A DNA stretch of 13,430 nt, taken from the NCBI GenBank assembly GCA_017618935.1, contig JAFZTG010000111.1, positions 1 to 13,430 of the forward strand, in the 5' to 3' direction. The stretch is from Bacteroidales bacterium (GTDB lineage Bacteria > Bacteroidota > Bacteroidia > Bacteroidales > UBA1715). Shown here in pieces: positions 8,273-13,430 of this stretch. A model generated the notes under the pieces. The model had not been told where the DNA came from, did not search any database, and worked only from the letters and a program-made list of their open reading frames with translations. Numbering within the stretch: position 1 is the stretch's first letter; each line of letters starts with the position of its first letter. Position numbers and translations under genes: made by a program.

Positions 8273-8677
8273 ATGCTTACCGTAGAAATCACAAGTTTTT
8301 CATTTAAGAAAGGATATCCCGAGGACACGAGCGGAAATGGCGGCGGTTTTGTGTTCGATTGCCGCGCATTGCCAAATCCTGGACGATACAAAGAATACGC
8401 AACCGTAAACGGCACGCAACAATCTGTAATTGAGTTCTTTGCAAATTACCCAACTGAATGCGAAGAATTTCTTACTGGTGTTTATTCTCTCACTTCGCAA
8501 AGTATCAAGAAATATATCGAGCGAGATTTCACGCATTTAATGATAAACTTTGGCTGTACAGGCGGACAACACCGTTCGGTGTATTTTGCAGAACAATTGG
8601 CAAAATACGTCAAAGAAACATTTCCCGTTCAGGTTGTCGTTGTGCATAGAGAACAAAATATTCGAAAAGAATTATAA
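8273..8677 (+). CDS. stand-alone RapZ C-terminal domain protein
   Basis: 134 residues matching the C-terminal half of RapZ (UPF0042/COG1660) from its first residues: an N-terminal ITSFSFKKG, VFDCRALPNP (27-36), the signature NFGCTGGQHRS (92-102) and a final VVVHRE (122-127). The P-loop kinase domain that forms the N-terminal half of proteobacterial RapZ is absent. In E. coli this C-terminal domain binds glucosamine-6-phosphate and the GlmZ/GlmY small RNAs and adjusts GlmS synthesis. Enterobacterial small-RNA partners are not expected in Bacteroidota, so here it may only sense an amino-sugar phosphate. It begins 11 bp after the COG3178 kinase, in a different frame, so it is a separate gene and not a frameshifted tail. 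The two are probably co-transcribed and functionally linked. Confidence 0.88.
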   Translation: MLTVEITSFSFKKGYPEDTSGNGGGFVFDCRALPNPGRYKEYATVNGTQQSVIEFFANYPTECEEFLTGVYSLTSQSIKKYIERDFTHLMINFGCTGGQHRSVYFAEQLAKYVKETFPVQVVVVHREQNIRKEL

Positions 8678-8697
8678 TTGCAGAAATGCAAAATTAT
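8674..8697. terminator. weak hairpin between convergent genes
   Basis: ATAATTGCA pairs with TGCAAAATTAT (two-base bulge) around a GAAA tetraloop, overlapping the RapZ-C stop. There is no T tract on the plus side, so it may terminate inefficiently or only protect the 3' end. Confidence 0.3.
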
Positions 8698-8747
8698 TCG
8701 CATCTCCCCATCAACCTCGTCGTATCATACGAAGACACAAATCAAAA

Positions 8748-9662
8748 CTATTGTAATTCGAATTTCTTATCGAACAATATGATATTTCCTTCTTGGCGTC
8801 CTATTACGTGATATTCACCTTTGGGCCAGTCTTTCACAACAAGATTGACATCAAACGCATATATACCCGAATTTCTCCACATATCTTTTGCCAATATTTT
8901 CACGACCTGACCTTTATCATTTCGGAGAAATACCTGACAAGGACCATTTGTCCGCACCCGATAGGTAATTTCACCCACCAACTTCGAATAATTATCTGCA
9001 TATAACAAAGTTGTATCTCTATTATTGCCATATTCTATGGTATACCAAGGATATTCAATCTTTTTCTCATGTGCGGCAAGTAATACCAACCCTCTTACAT
9101 CTGCATTTTCTTCTTTGGGGTTGATAGTCAATGTGCGATTATCCGATATTGACCATATAACATCTTGCATTTTTTGGATTGGCAAACTATCGACTTTACT
9201 TATATATTCCGCCACCGCCACTAATTCTTTTTCTGCCATTTTACCTATTAAAAACGGTATGCCCTTTTTCGGTGAACTTCTATGAGCCCTGCAACAAAAA
9301 CCATATACTTGTTTTTTGACCGATTGCGAAGGAGATAACTGCACTTCCAGCCTTTTTACAATTAAAATATCTTGCATTGAACTGTCAGAACAAATCAGTT
9401 TTCGTCCAGGTTCAATATAAAAGGATAGAGTATTAGACGTATTATTTTTCAAAGAAAGTTCGACGCAATATTCTTGAAAATCACCTAATCCTACTCCACT
9501 TGCACTCACCATATTAGAATCCAAAAGAGCCTGCAGGGTTGCAATTTTTGTATCCTCTTTCGGATTATTCGGCGTGAAGGCAAACATAAAAACTGCCGCT
9601 AAGCAGAAACAAAGCAACACTTTCGAAGGATTCATTTCGTTTTTAAGATTCTGTATTCTCAT
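8748..9662 (-). CDS. secreted Bacteroidales protein of unknown function with a C-terminal Ig-like segment
   Basis: 304 residues from the ATG at 9662; an in-frame ATG at 9635 would give 295 and a more compact signal peptide (MNPSKVLLCFCLAAVFMFAF). Either way it carries an export signal. The middle has YGFCCRAHRSSP (about 117-128) and QKMQDVIWSISDN (about 163-175), a cysteine pair plus a Q-x-x-x-W-x-I-S-D pattern that I associate with secreted Bacteroidota proteins but cannot name. The last 80 residues look like an immunoglobulin-type beta domain (VFLRNDKGQVVKIL, then SGIYAFDV and PKGEYHVI), similar to FlgD/T9SS-tail Ig folds, though no sorting-signal tail is certain. Two exact -7 boxes lie upstream in a region shared with neighbouring genes. 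Function unknown. Confidence 0.75.
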   Translation of the reverse strand: MRIQNLKNEMNPSKVLLCFCLAAVFMFAFTPNNPKEDTKIATLQALLDSNMVSASGVGLGDFQEYCVELSLKNNTSNTLSFYIEPGRKLICSDSSMQDILIVKRLEVQLSPSQSVKKQVYGFCCRAHRSSPKKGIPFLIGKMAEKELVAVAEYISKVDSLPIQKMQDVIWSISDNRTLTINPKEENADVRGLVLLAAHEKKIEYPWYTIEYGNNRDTTLLYADNYSKLVGEITYRVRTNGPCQVFLRNDKGQVVKILAKDMWRNSGIYAFDVNLVVKDWPKGEYHVIGRQEGNIILFDKKFELQ

Positions 9663-9685
9663 ATTTTGTTTTTTTATTCGTTACA

Positions 9686-9693
9686 CAAAAATA
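9686..9693 (-). promoter_or_regulatory. -7 promoter box (proximal) for the 304-residue secreted protein
   Basis: TATTTTTG on the minus strand, an exact TAnnTTTG match lying 24-31 bases before the ATG at 9662. A second exact match lies 20 bp further upstream. Confidence 0.5.
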
Positions 9694-9695
9694 TT

Positions 9696-9735
9696 GTTTA
9701 AAGTTCAAAAATAAAAAGATTTCTTTTACTTTTTG
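9696..9735 (-). repeat. promoter repeat module, copy C (upstream part only)
   Basis: This block matches 11022-11061 at about 35 of 40 positions. The TTG start and signal-peptide part of the module are absent; the downstream gene instead uses an ATG and has an extra -7 box at 9686-9693. Confidence 0.65.
9706..9713 (-). promoter_or_regulatory. -7 promoter box (distal) within the shared upstream module, copy C
   Basis: TATTTTTG on the minus strand. This box occupies the same position in the shared block as the single boxes at 11032 and 12353, so it is probably the ancestral promoter of this copy. The surrounding 9696-9735 matches 11022-11061 at about 35 of 40 positions by eye. Confidence 0.5.
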
Positions 9736-9751
9736 TTTTTAATGAAAACCA

Positions 9752-11017
9752 TTACCACTCTCTCAACGAATTGAAGCCGTCGGCTTCGTAGTTGTATTTT
9801 AAAATGTTTCCTTCGGAATCAAAACTATATTCGGGAAGATATGGCATAACCATTTCCTCGTCAAAAACATTCCTTAGCCAACGCTTGTATTCGGCTGGCA
9901 AGCCACCTTTAATTCGTTTATAAAATTCAGGACTCACAAGACAAAGAACAACCTCATGTCCTTTGAGCGGTCCGAACGCCTCCTCGTAAAACGCTTGGTC
10001 AACTTTAATAAATGTTGACAAGCGGTCGGAAATGGCACGAGCACGGTCAGCCTCCTCCTTTTGGCGTTTTTTTAACTGTTCTAACTGTTCTGAATCTATT
10101 TTTCTTCCTTCATAGGTAATTGTGCTATCCACAAAATGATACAAAGAATCCTGTCTATCCCAAAGATAATTTTTGCGTAAGGTGTAATACGAACCATCAT
10201 AAAATTCATATTCTGTTTCCTTACTACTACGAACAGGTTCAAACCCTTTCTCCTTTGACCAAGTCACCCAAATCAATGGTTTTTCTTCTCCGTTACGAGT
10301 GTATTCATTTTTTTCAATGAGAATATTTCTACCTTGAAATACTGCTTTCCAATTTGTTCCTTTTTTATCGCGAAAATACGTTCTATATTGACTTAACTGC
10401 CATTTTGAAGAATCATTACAAAAACGTGTATATGCAATTTTATTGTTTGTAAGCCTATCAAAATACCATATCGCTTCGTAATTTTCATCCTCATGGTATG
10501 ACCAACACAATTCGTCACTCCTCTCTTCACTCCTACACCTTTCTGTTGTGCTGGAAAGCATCCATACATAGTCTTTGTTTATATGATATACTTTACTAAT
10601 GTAACAATCACAACCATCCTTCATTATGCTTATGGTAGTATCAATCTTTTTGCTTGTATATTCAACTTTATAGGGTTCCGACTGTTTACGCACAAGCAAT
10701 TTACCATAAGAATATTCAACAGAAACGGAATCTGTTTTCACCTCAAAAGAACTTACATTATACTTTTTACTGCGGTAATCATAGCCATATTTCCAGTTCT
10801 CGGAACATCCATTCTCTTTTTCTAATTGAATATTCACGTACATACCCCAATAGGATTCCCATATTTTTGCATTTGGATAATACTGCGATAGCTCTTTTTT
10901 CAGCGAATCGGCAAGCCGTTGCCTATATTCCTTATCGGCAATTGGCTGTGCCATACCCTTTATAGCAAAGAGCATAAGAACAATGGGCACTATGGAACGA
11001 AAAAGTTTCAAAATCAA
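9752..11017 (-). CDS. secreted protein of unknown function, TTG start
   Basis: 421 residues when started at the TTG at 11017. I chose it because the neighbouring gene at 12338 has the same TTG at the same distance from the same -7 box, and because it opens a signal peptide (MILKLFRSIVPIVLML, ending GMAQ near residue 24). A TTG two codons later (11011, giving MKLFRS) is equally plausible. The frame stays open upstream to 11074, but those codons overlap the promoter and hairpin. The mature protein is rich in Tyr, Trp and charged residues, has a DGCDCY motif near 134-139, and has a predicted coiled coil near 309-332 (EQLEQLKKRQKEEADRARA). No known domain is recognised. It is presumably periplasmic or surface-exposed. 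The stop lies 38 bp before the next gene's promoter module. Confidence 0.7.
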   Translation of the reverse strand: MILKLFRSIVPIVLMLFAIKGMAQPIADKEYRQRLADSLKKELSQYYPNAKIWESYWGMYVNIQLEKENGCSENWKYGYDYRSKKYNVSSFEVKTDSVSVEYSYGKLLVRKQSEPYKVEYTSKKIDTTISIMKDGCDCYISKVYHINKDYVWMLSSTTERCRSEERSDELCWSYHEDENYEAIWYFDRLTNNKIAYTRFCNDSSKWQLSQYRTYFRDKKGTNWKAVFQGRNILIEKNEYTRNGEEKPLIWVTWSKEKGFEPVRSSKETEYEFYDGSYYTLRKNYLWDRQDSLYHFVDSTITYEGRKIDSEQLEQLKKRQKEEADRARAISDRLSTFIKVDQAFYEEAFGPLKGHEVVLCLVSPEFYKRIKGGLPAEYKRWLRNVFDEEMVMPYLPEYSFDSEGNILKYNYEADGFNSLREW

Positions 11018-11061
11018 AAATGTTTGGAGTTCAAAGATAAAAAGATTTTCTTTACTTTTTG
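11004..11061 (-). repeat. promoter/start/signal-peptide repeat module, copy A
   Basis: Between the first signal-peptide codons and the hairpin edge, this block matches the block upstream of the gene at 12338 with about four substitutions and a one-base indel over some 50 bases. It includes the -7 box, the short leader and the TTG ATT TTG AAA start. The shorter 11022-11061 part also matches copy C. Confidence 0.8.
11032..11039 (-). promoter_or_regulatory. -7 promoter box in shared upstream module, copy A
   Basis: TATCTTTG on the minus strand, an exact TAnnTTTG match, 15 bases from the TTG start codon at 11017. Transcription would begin about 8-10 bases before that codon, so the message is nearly leaderless. 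Confidence 0.6.
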
Positions 11062-11081
11062 TCTTCAGCGACAAAAAGTAA
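11052..11081. repeat. perfect 12-bp inverted repeat upstream of the 421-residue secreted protein
   Basis: TTACTTTTTGTC and GACAAAAAGTAA are perfectly complementary around a six-base TTCAGC loop. It sits immediately upstream of promoter copy A. No T tract follows on either strand, so it is not a plain intrinsic terminator; an operator, a transcript-end hairpin or a mobile repeat remnant are all possible. Confidence 0.75.
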
Positions 11082-11464
11082 CAAAAACCGCCGTCGACGC
11101 CACATCTTCGCTAAAAAACAGTTCATTCCGCTAAACTCTCGAAATGGCGCCGACACACAAACCACGCCGCCAAGCCGAGAGTTCTTTACGCTCCATTCTC
11201 TGTTTTTTTTAACGCTCATCTGTGGAGTCGAACCATCATCGAACGTTAAAAGACTATAATATAGGGATAATTATTGATTACCATATTGTTTCGTGTCACG
11301 ACCTTCCGACTGAGTTGCGGAGCGTCAAGAAAATCAACGGAGTGTAGCGTGAAAAGAGTTGGTGCCTTAATACGTGAAAGTTTATAAAACAATGATGCGG
11401 CACTTTAACTCTTTTAGCGTAACGCAGTTGATTTTTAGCGGAGCAAGTCCGTCTTGAACTTTTG
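11082..11464. other. 383-bp non-coding stretch with GC-richer patches and nested inverted repeats
   Basis: I find no credible gene on either strand here. The left part (about 11082-11190) is richer in GC than its surroundings and has CTCTCG (11136-11141) facing CGAGAG. An eight-base pair, TTTTAACG at 11207-11214 and CGTTAAAA at 11244-11251, encloses a T-arm-like 11 bases but no tRNA. The right part holds a long imperfect inverted repeat. Confidence 0.6.
11322..11444. repeat. long imperfect inverted repeat (arms about 45 bp, loop about 32 bp)
   Basis: The left arm 11322-11366 and right arm 11399-11444 pair in ordered blocks: AAAATCAAC (11330-11338) with GTTGATTTT (11427-11435), AAAAGAGTT (11352-11360) with AACTCTTTT (11407-11415), and GTGCC with GGCAC at the base of the loop, with partial pairing between. 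The order and spacing are conserved, so this is one foldable structure. It lies between the 421- and 280-residue genes. Confidence 0.65.
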
Positions 11465-11494
11465 TATTACTTTTCTTTCAAGAGAACAGTAATA
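11465..11494 (-). terminator. hairpin abutting the stop of the 280-residue secreted protein
   Basis: TATTAC (11465-11470) pairs with GTAATA (11489-11494), and the inner TTTTCT/AGAGAA-type strands pair with one G-T wobble and a two-base CA bulge. It begins one base beyond the stop of the minus-strand gene. There is no clear T tract after it, so termination is uncertain; a 3'-end stabilising role is possible. Confidence 0.4.
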
Positions 11495-11495
11495 A

Positions 11496-12338
11496 TTATT
11501 TCTTCACATCCCGCACAAGACGGACGAAACACTTATTGTCACGTGGTTTTGCAACCGTACTTATTTTCTCTTCGTTAAAAATCAAGCAATATGCTGTGTT
11601 ATCTCCCCCTGCTGTTTCCCAATAGTATTTGGGAAAGGCAGGATAATATTTTTTTAATATTTTGTAACACGTTGCAGCCCAATAAGAACCATCTCCGTTG
11701 GAAATATTTGGTAAAAAAACAGCCCCCATGGATTCCATTTCTGTCCATTCGTCTAACGTGTAATGTTTATTTTTAGATTCGTCGGTAGTAGAGGCAAAGT
11801 GTACGGTATCTATCTTTGCCCAATTATCAGGTAAGAGTATCAATCCCATTGTTCCATTTACATGAGCAACATTTCGCAACATCTCGGCATTTGTTCTTTT
11901 ACAAACTAAATAAAACCATTCTCTTTCGGTAAGTGTTCTCCACATTTCACTTTTATTACCACCATTTAAGATGGCATTATAAACACCCCAATCATAATTT
12001 GTCCCTGCTATATCATTATGTTTGGAAAAATAAGCGTATCTGTCATCCTTTATCTTTTTGTAGCCGCTCTTTCCCCAACCAAATAAATCAATCCAAAAGT
12101 CATTTTTTAAATAACTATTTCTATAATCCGCCTCCACACAATCCCATTGGTGTTCCGCAAACCGCCACGTGTTCGTGCTTGCCTGATATTGCAGATTTCC
12201 TTGCGAGAAATAGACCTTGGTGCTGTCGCTCACCGAAAATTCGGCAAGAATTGCTCCATCCTTTACAGGCGATTGGGCTTGGGCTACAAAGGATAGCAAC
12301 AGAAAGGGCAATAAGGAACGTAAAAGTTTCAAAATCAA
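11496..12338 (-). CDS. secreted Bacteroidales-type protein with SQGNLQYQA...WRFAE signature, TTG start
   Basis: 280 residues from the TTG at 12338. The signal peptide covers residues 1-21 (MILKLLRSLLPFLLL, ending VAQAQ). The mature part has features I recognise from a common secreted Bacteroidales family: KVYFSQGNLQYQAS (41-54), TWRFAEHQWD (57-66), WIDLFGWGKSGY (82-93), WRTLTEREWFYLV (133-145), GLILLPDNW (165-173), DGSYWAAT (216-223) and a terminal FVRLVRDV (271-278). The C-terminal pattern of aromatic YW-x-x-T followed by a final VRLVRD resembles the Fibrobacter-succinogenes-major-paralogue and FGE/C-type-lectin-like folds, so a surface ligand-binding domain is plausible. No catalytic residues are evident. 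Promoter, start and signal peptide are shared with the 421-residue gene but the mature protein is not. Function unknown. Confidence 0.8.
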   Translation of the reverse strand: MILKLLRSLLPFLLLSFVAQAQSPVKDGAILAEFSVSDSTKVYFSQGNLQYQASTNTWRFAEHQWDCVEADYRNSYLKNDFWIDLFGWGKSGYKKIKDDRYAYFSKHNDIAGTNYDWGVYNAILNGGNKSEMWRTLTEREWFYLVCKRTNAEMLRNVAHVNGTMGLILLPDNWAKIDTVHFASTTDESKNKHYTLDEWTEMESMGAVFLPNISNGDGSYWAATCYKILKKYYPAFPKYYWETAGGDNTAYCLIFNEEKISTVAKPRDNKCFVRLVRDVKK

Positions 12339-12376
12339 AATTGTTTGGAATTCAAAAATAAGAAGATTTCTTTATT
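12325..12376 (-). repeat. promoter/start/signal-peptide repeat module, copy B
   Basis: This block is the counterpart of 11004-11054 and contains an exact -7 box at 12353-12360 and the TTG start at 12338. Identity continues into the signal-peptide codons (MILKL-x-RS in both products) and then stops, since the mature proteins differ. Confidence 0.8.
12353..12360 (-). promoter_or_regulatory. -7 promoter box in shared upstream module, copy B
   Basis: TATTTTTG on the minus strand, an exact TAnnTTTG match exactly 15 bases from the TTG start, the same spacing as copy A. Confidence 0.6.
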
Positions 12377-12396
12377 TTTTTCTTTCAAGAAAAAAG
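12375..12396. repeat. AT-rich inverted repeat upstream of promoter copy B
   Basis: TTTTTTTCTT and AAGAAAAAA(G) face each other around TC; a realistic hairpin would have about seven pairs and a six-base loop. It holds the same relative position as the perfect inverted repeat at 11052-11081 and shares the CTTTCAAGA centre with the hairpin at 11465-11494. Confidence 0.55.
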
Positions 12397-12507
12397 AATC
12401 TAATCGAATTCAGCATTAAGGTCTGTCATCAATTATTCTCCGCTCAAGCTTCTTAAAAACTCTGGCTTTAGAAAAGGCTTTATTTCTTCAAAGGAAAATT
12501 CTCATAA
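12397..12507. other. intergenic spacer, nothing recognised
   Basis: This lies between the AT-rich inverted repeat and the end of the open-frame remnant. I see no promoter box, RNA or credible reading frame. Confidence 0.5.
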
Positions 12508-12777
12508 CTAATATGTTATCAAATTGGGAGCATATAAATGCATCGCATAAAATTTGTCTTTGTCATCAAATACTAAATAGCAATAAACATAGTCTTCGTC
12601 TTTTTTTACTATCAGACACATTTCTTTTCCATAACGAAAGTCGTCAATCATTTCATCGTGCAAAAACATAGATGACAATCTGAAGAATTTTGATACCTCA
12701 GAAAGATTAGTTCGTTCGGTTAAATTTATGGTTGAATCGTTCTTTGTTATTTTTATAACCTTATCCTTATGAATTGC
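12508..12777 (-). pseudogene. open-frame remnant, 89 codons without a start (possible decayed gene)
   Basis: Reading minus strand from 12777 to the TAG at 12508-12510 gives 89 sense codons with protein-like composition, beginning AIHKDKVIKITKND and including EVSKFFRLSSMFLHDEM, KEMCLIVKKDEDYVYCYLVF and a terminal HLYAPNLITY. An in-frame TAG at 12778-12780 precedes it and further stops follow upstream. The only in-frame ATGs are late (the first gives about 43 residues), so it is probably the 3' part of a truncated gene. The alternating hydrophobic pattern suggests a beta-rich small domain. I do not recognise the family. A short functional gene with an unusual start cannot be excluded. Confidence 0.45.
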
Positions 12778-12950
12778 CTAAAAGAAATCCACAATGTTTT
12801 GTTTATCAATTTATTACAAGTATTTTTATAAAAATTTCACAAACTTTTTGCCAACATTTTATAAACCTTCTTTTTTACAAAAAATCAATAACTAATTTGC
12901 TGATAATACAAAGAGTTTCGAGCGTCTTTTTGAATAGACATCTTCTTTTT
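12778..12950. other. very AT-rich spacer between the partial gene and the remnant
   Basis: This has stops in all minus-strand frames and no exact -7 box for the minus strand. It may be decayed upstream sequence of the remnant. I find no RNA gene in it. Confidence 0.5.
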
Positions 12951-13430
12951 CTAAAATATCCTCTCCACGTCAAAGCATACGCAGTCCTCGTTAAACTCAA
13001 AACGAATATCTTGTGTAGGAACTACTATTGTTTTGCAATGTCTATCAACAATGAGGAATGCTTTGTCTTGTATGCTGTAGGCTATCACATTTTGAAAAAC
13101 ACCACGAAAATCGTACAAAAATGGTGATTGGGCAATTACATCGGAAAGGTCGGTAGCATTCCACTCGCATTGATTGATGAATTGCGATACCTCATATATG
13201 TTTTGCGCTTGGAACGGTAGCATTTTAGTTTGTTTGGAACTCACAAAATAAGGCACACTAAACTCCGACAAATACTCAAATTGACCATATGGAAATGGTG
13301 TTTTGTTGTTTTTTGTTGGTACTGCTTTTAGGTTGTTTCCAAATGCCGTTTCCAAAAAGAAATCATTCTCATTCCAAAACAAATAATAGTCTCCACAACA
13401 CGTTACAAGATTTCCTATGCCACAATACAT
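12951..13430 (-). CDS. unrecognised protein, possibly 5' truncated by window edge
   Basis: 159 residues are visible, ending at the TAG at 12951. An ATG occupies the last three bases of the window (13428-13430), so it may be the true start or an internal methionine. The sequence opens MYCGIGNLVTCCGDYYLFW, without a signal peptide, and is rich in Phe, Tyr and Asn. Later segments include FEYLSEFSVPYFVSS, NIYEVSQFIN and AFLIVDRHCKTIVV; the alternating pattern suggests mainly beta structure in a cytoplasmic protein. I do not recognise a domain. The short stretch N-[IL]-x-E-V-S-x-F also occurs in the remnant downstream, too little to claim homology. Small proteins like this next to decayed fragments can be orphan immunity-type genes, but nothing here demonstrates that. 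Confidence 0.6.
   Translation of the reverse strand: MYCGIGNLVTCCGDYYLFWNENDFFLETAFGNNLKAVPTKNNKTPFPYGQFEYLSEFSVPYFVSSKQTKMLPFQAQNIYEVSQFINQCEWNATDLSDVIAQSPFLYDFRGVFQNVIAYSIQDKAFLIVDRHCKTIVVPTQDIRFEFNEDCVCFDVERIF

Noticed and set aside
8261..8273. Frameshift splitting one kinase-RapZ-C fusion gene
   Set aside because: The kinase has a proper stop, an 11-bp gap follows, and the second gene has its own ATG and begins exactly at the domain start. Two genes are the simpler reading.
8720..8732. Short palindrome TCGTATCATACGA between convergent genes
   Set aside because: It is a six-base arm with one central base and no repeats nearby; too short to claim as an operator or recombination site.
11018..11074. 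Longer N-terminus for the 421-residue protein (TTG at 11074)
   Set aside because: Those 19 codons overlap the -7 box and the perfect inverted repeat and would place a charged extension before the signal peptide; the neighbouring module copy supports the later TTG.
11059..11259. 66-codon open frame on the plus strand across the hairpin and GC-richer patch
   Set aside because: It runs through an inverted repeat and a T tract, with a basic low-complexity product and no promoter. It is unlikely to be a gene.
11222..11326. tRNA-like pieces on the minus strand (GGTTCGACTCC T-arm-like, AACTCAGTCGG D-arm-like, GACGCTC/GAGCGTT acceptor-like pair)
   Set aside because: The T stem has only about three pairs, the D stem does not close, and the T arm is not adjacent to the acceptor strand. 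No cloverleaf can be drawn.
12774..13127. 117-codon open frame on the plus strand
   Set aside because: It spans AT-rich spacer and the antisense of the partial gene; its product is low-complexity and has no recognisable domain.
1..13430. CRISPR arrays, insertion-sequence transposases, rRNA genes
   Set aside because: No regularly spaced repeats, no transposase or integrase motifs, and no rRNA-like sequence were seen on either strand.

Overview
The window looks like chromosomal DNA of a member of the Bacteroidota, most likely order Bacteroidales. It is AT-rich, the starts lack clear Shine-Dalgarno sequences, and several genes sit behind exact TAnnTTTG (-7) promoter boxes. The gene content also fits: a PorE-type OmpA/PD40 protein, a carboxypeptidase-regulatory-like secreted protein, and a COG3178 sugar-kinase-like gene followed by a stand-alone RapZ C-terminal domain. 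No rRNA, tRNA, CRISPR array or transposase is visible.

Layout. (1) 2-1152, plus strand: the 3' end of a ketosynthase gene, overlapped by one base by a small ketosynthase-like gene resembling a chain-length-factor partner. This is probably the tail of an aryl polyene or flexirubin-type cluster lying mostly to the left. (2) 1158-6238, minus strand: a two-gene cell-envelope operon, a bifunctional class A penicillin-binding protein followed 5 bp later by a large secreted OmpA-domain protein. (3) 6346-7159, plus strand: a secreted regulatory-like-domain protein with a close promoter and a good intrinsic terminator. (4) 7257-8677, plus strand: the kinase-like gene and RapZ-C gene, 11 bp apart, probably an amino-sugar/peptidoglycan-recycling pair. 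(5) 8748-13430, minus strand: a looser, accessory-looking region of secreted Bacteroidales-type proteins of unknown function, an open-frame remnant, and an unrecognised gene cut by the window end. It has long intergenic stretches with hairpins and a large imperfect inverted repeat.

The clearest unexplained signal is in region 5. Two genes with unrelated mature products (starts near 11017 and 12338) share an almost identical block covering upstream sequence, the -7 box, a TTG start codon and the first signal-peptide codons. A third gene (start near 9662) shares the upstream and promoter part. This looks like a repeated expression/secretion module placed before different cargo genes, with hairpins of similar design beside it.
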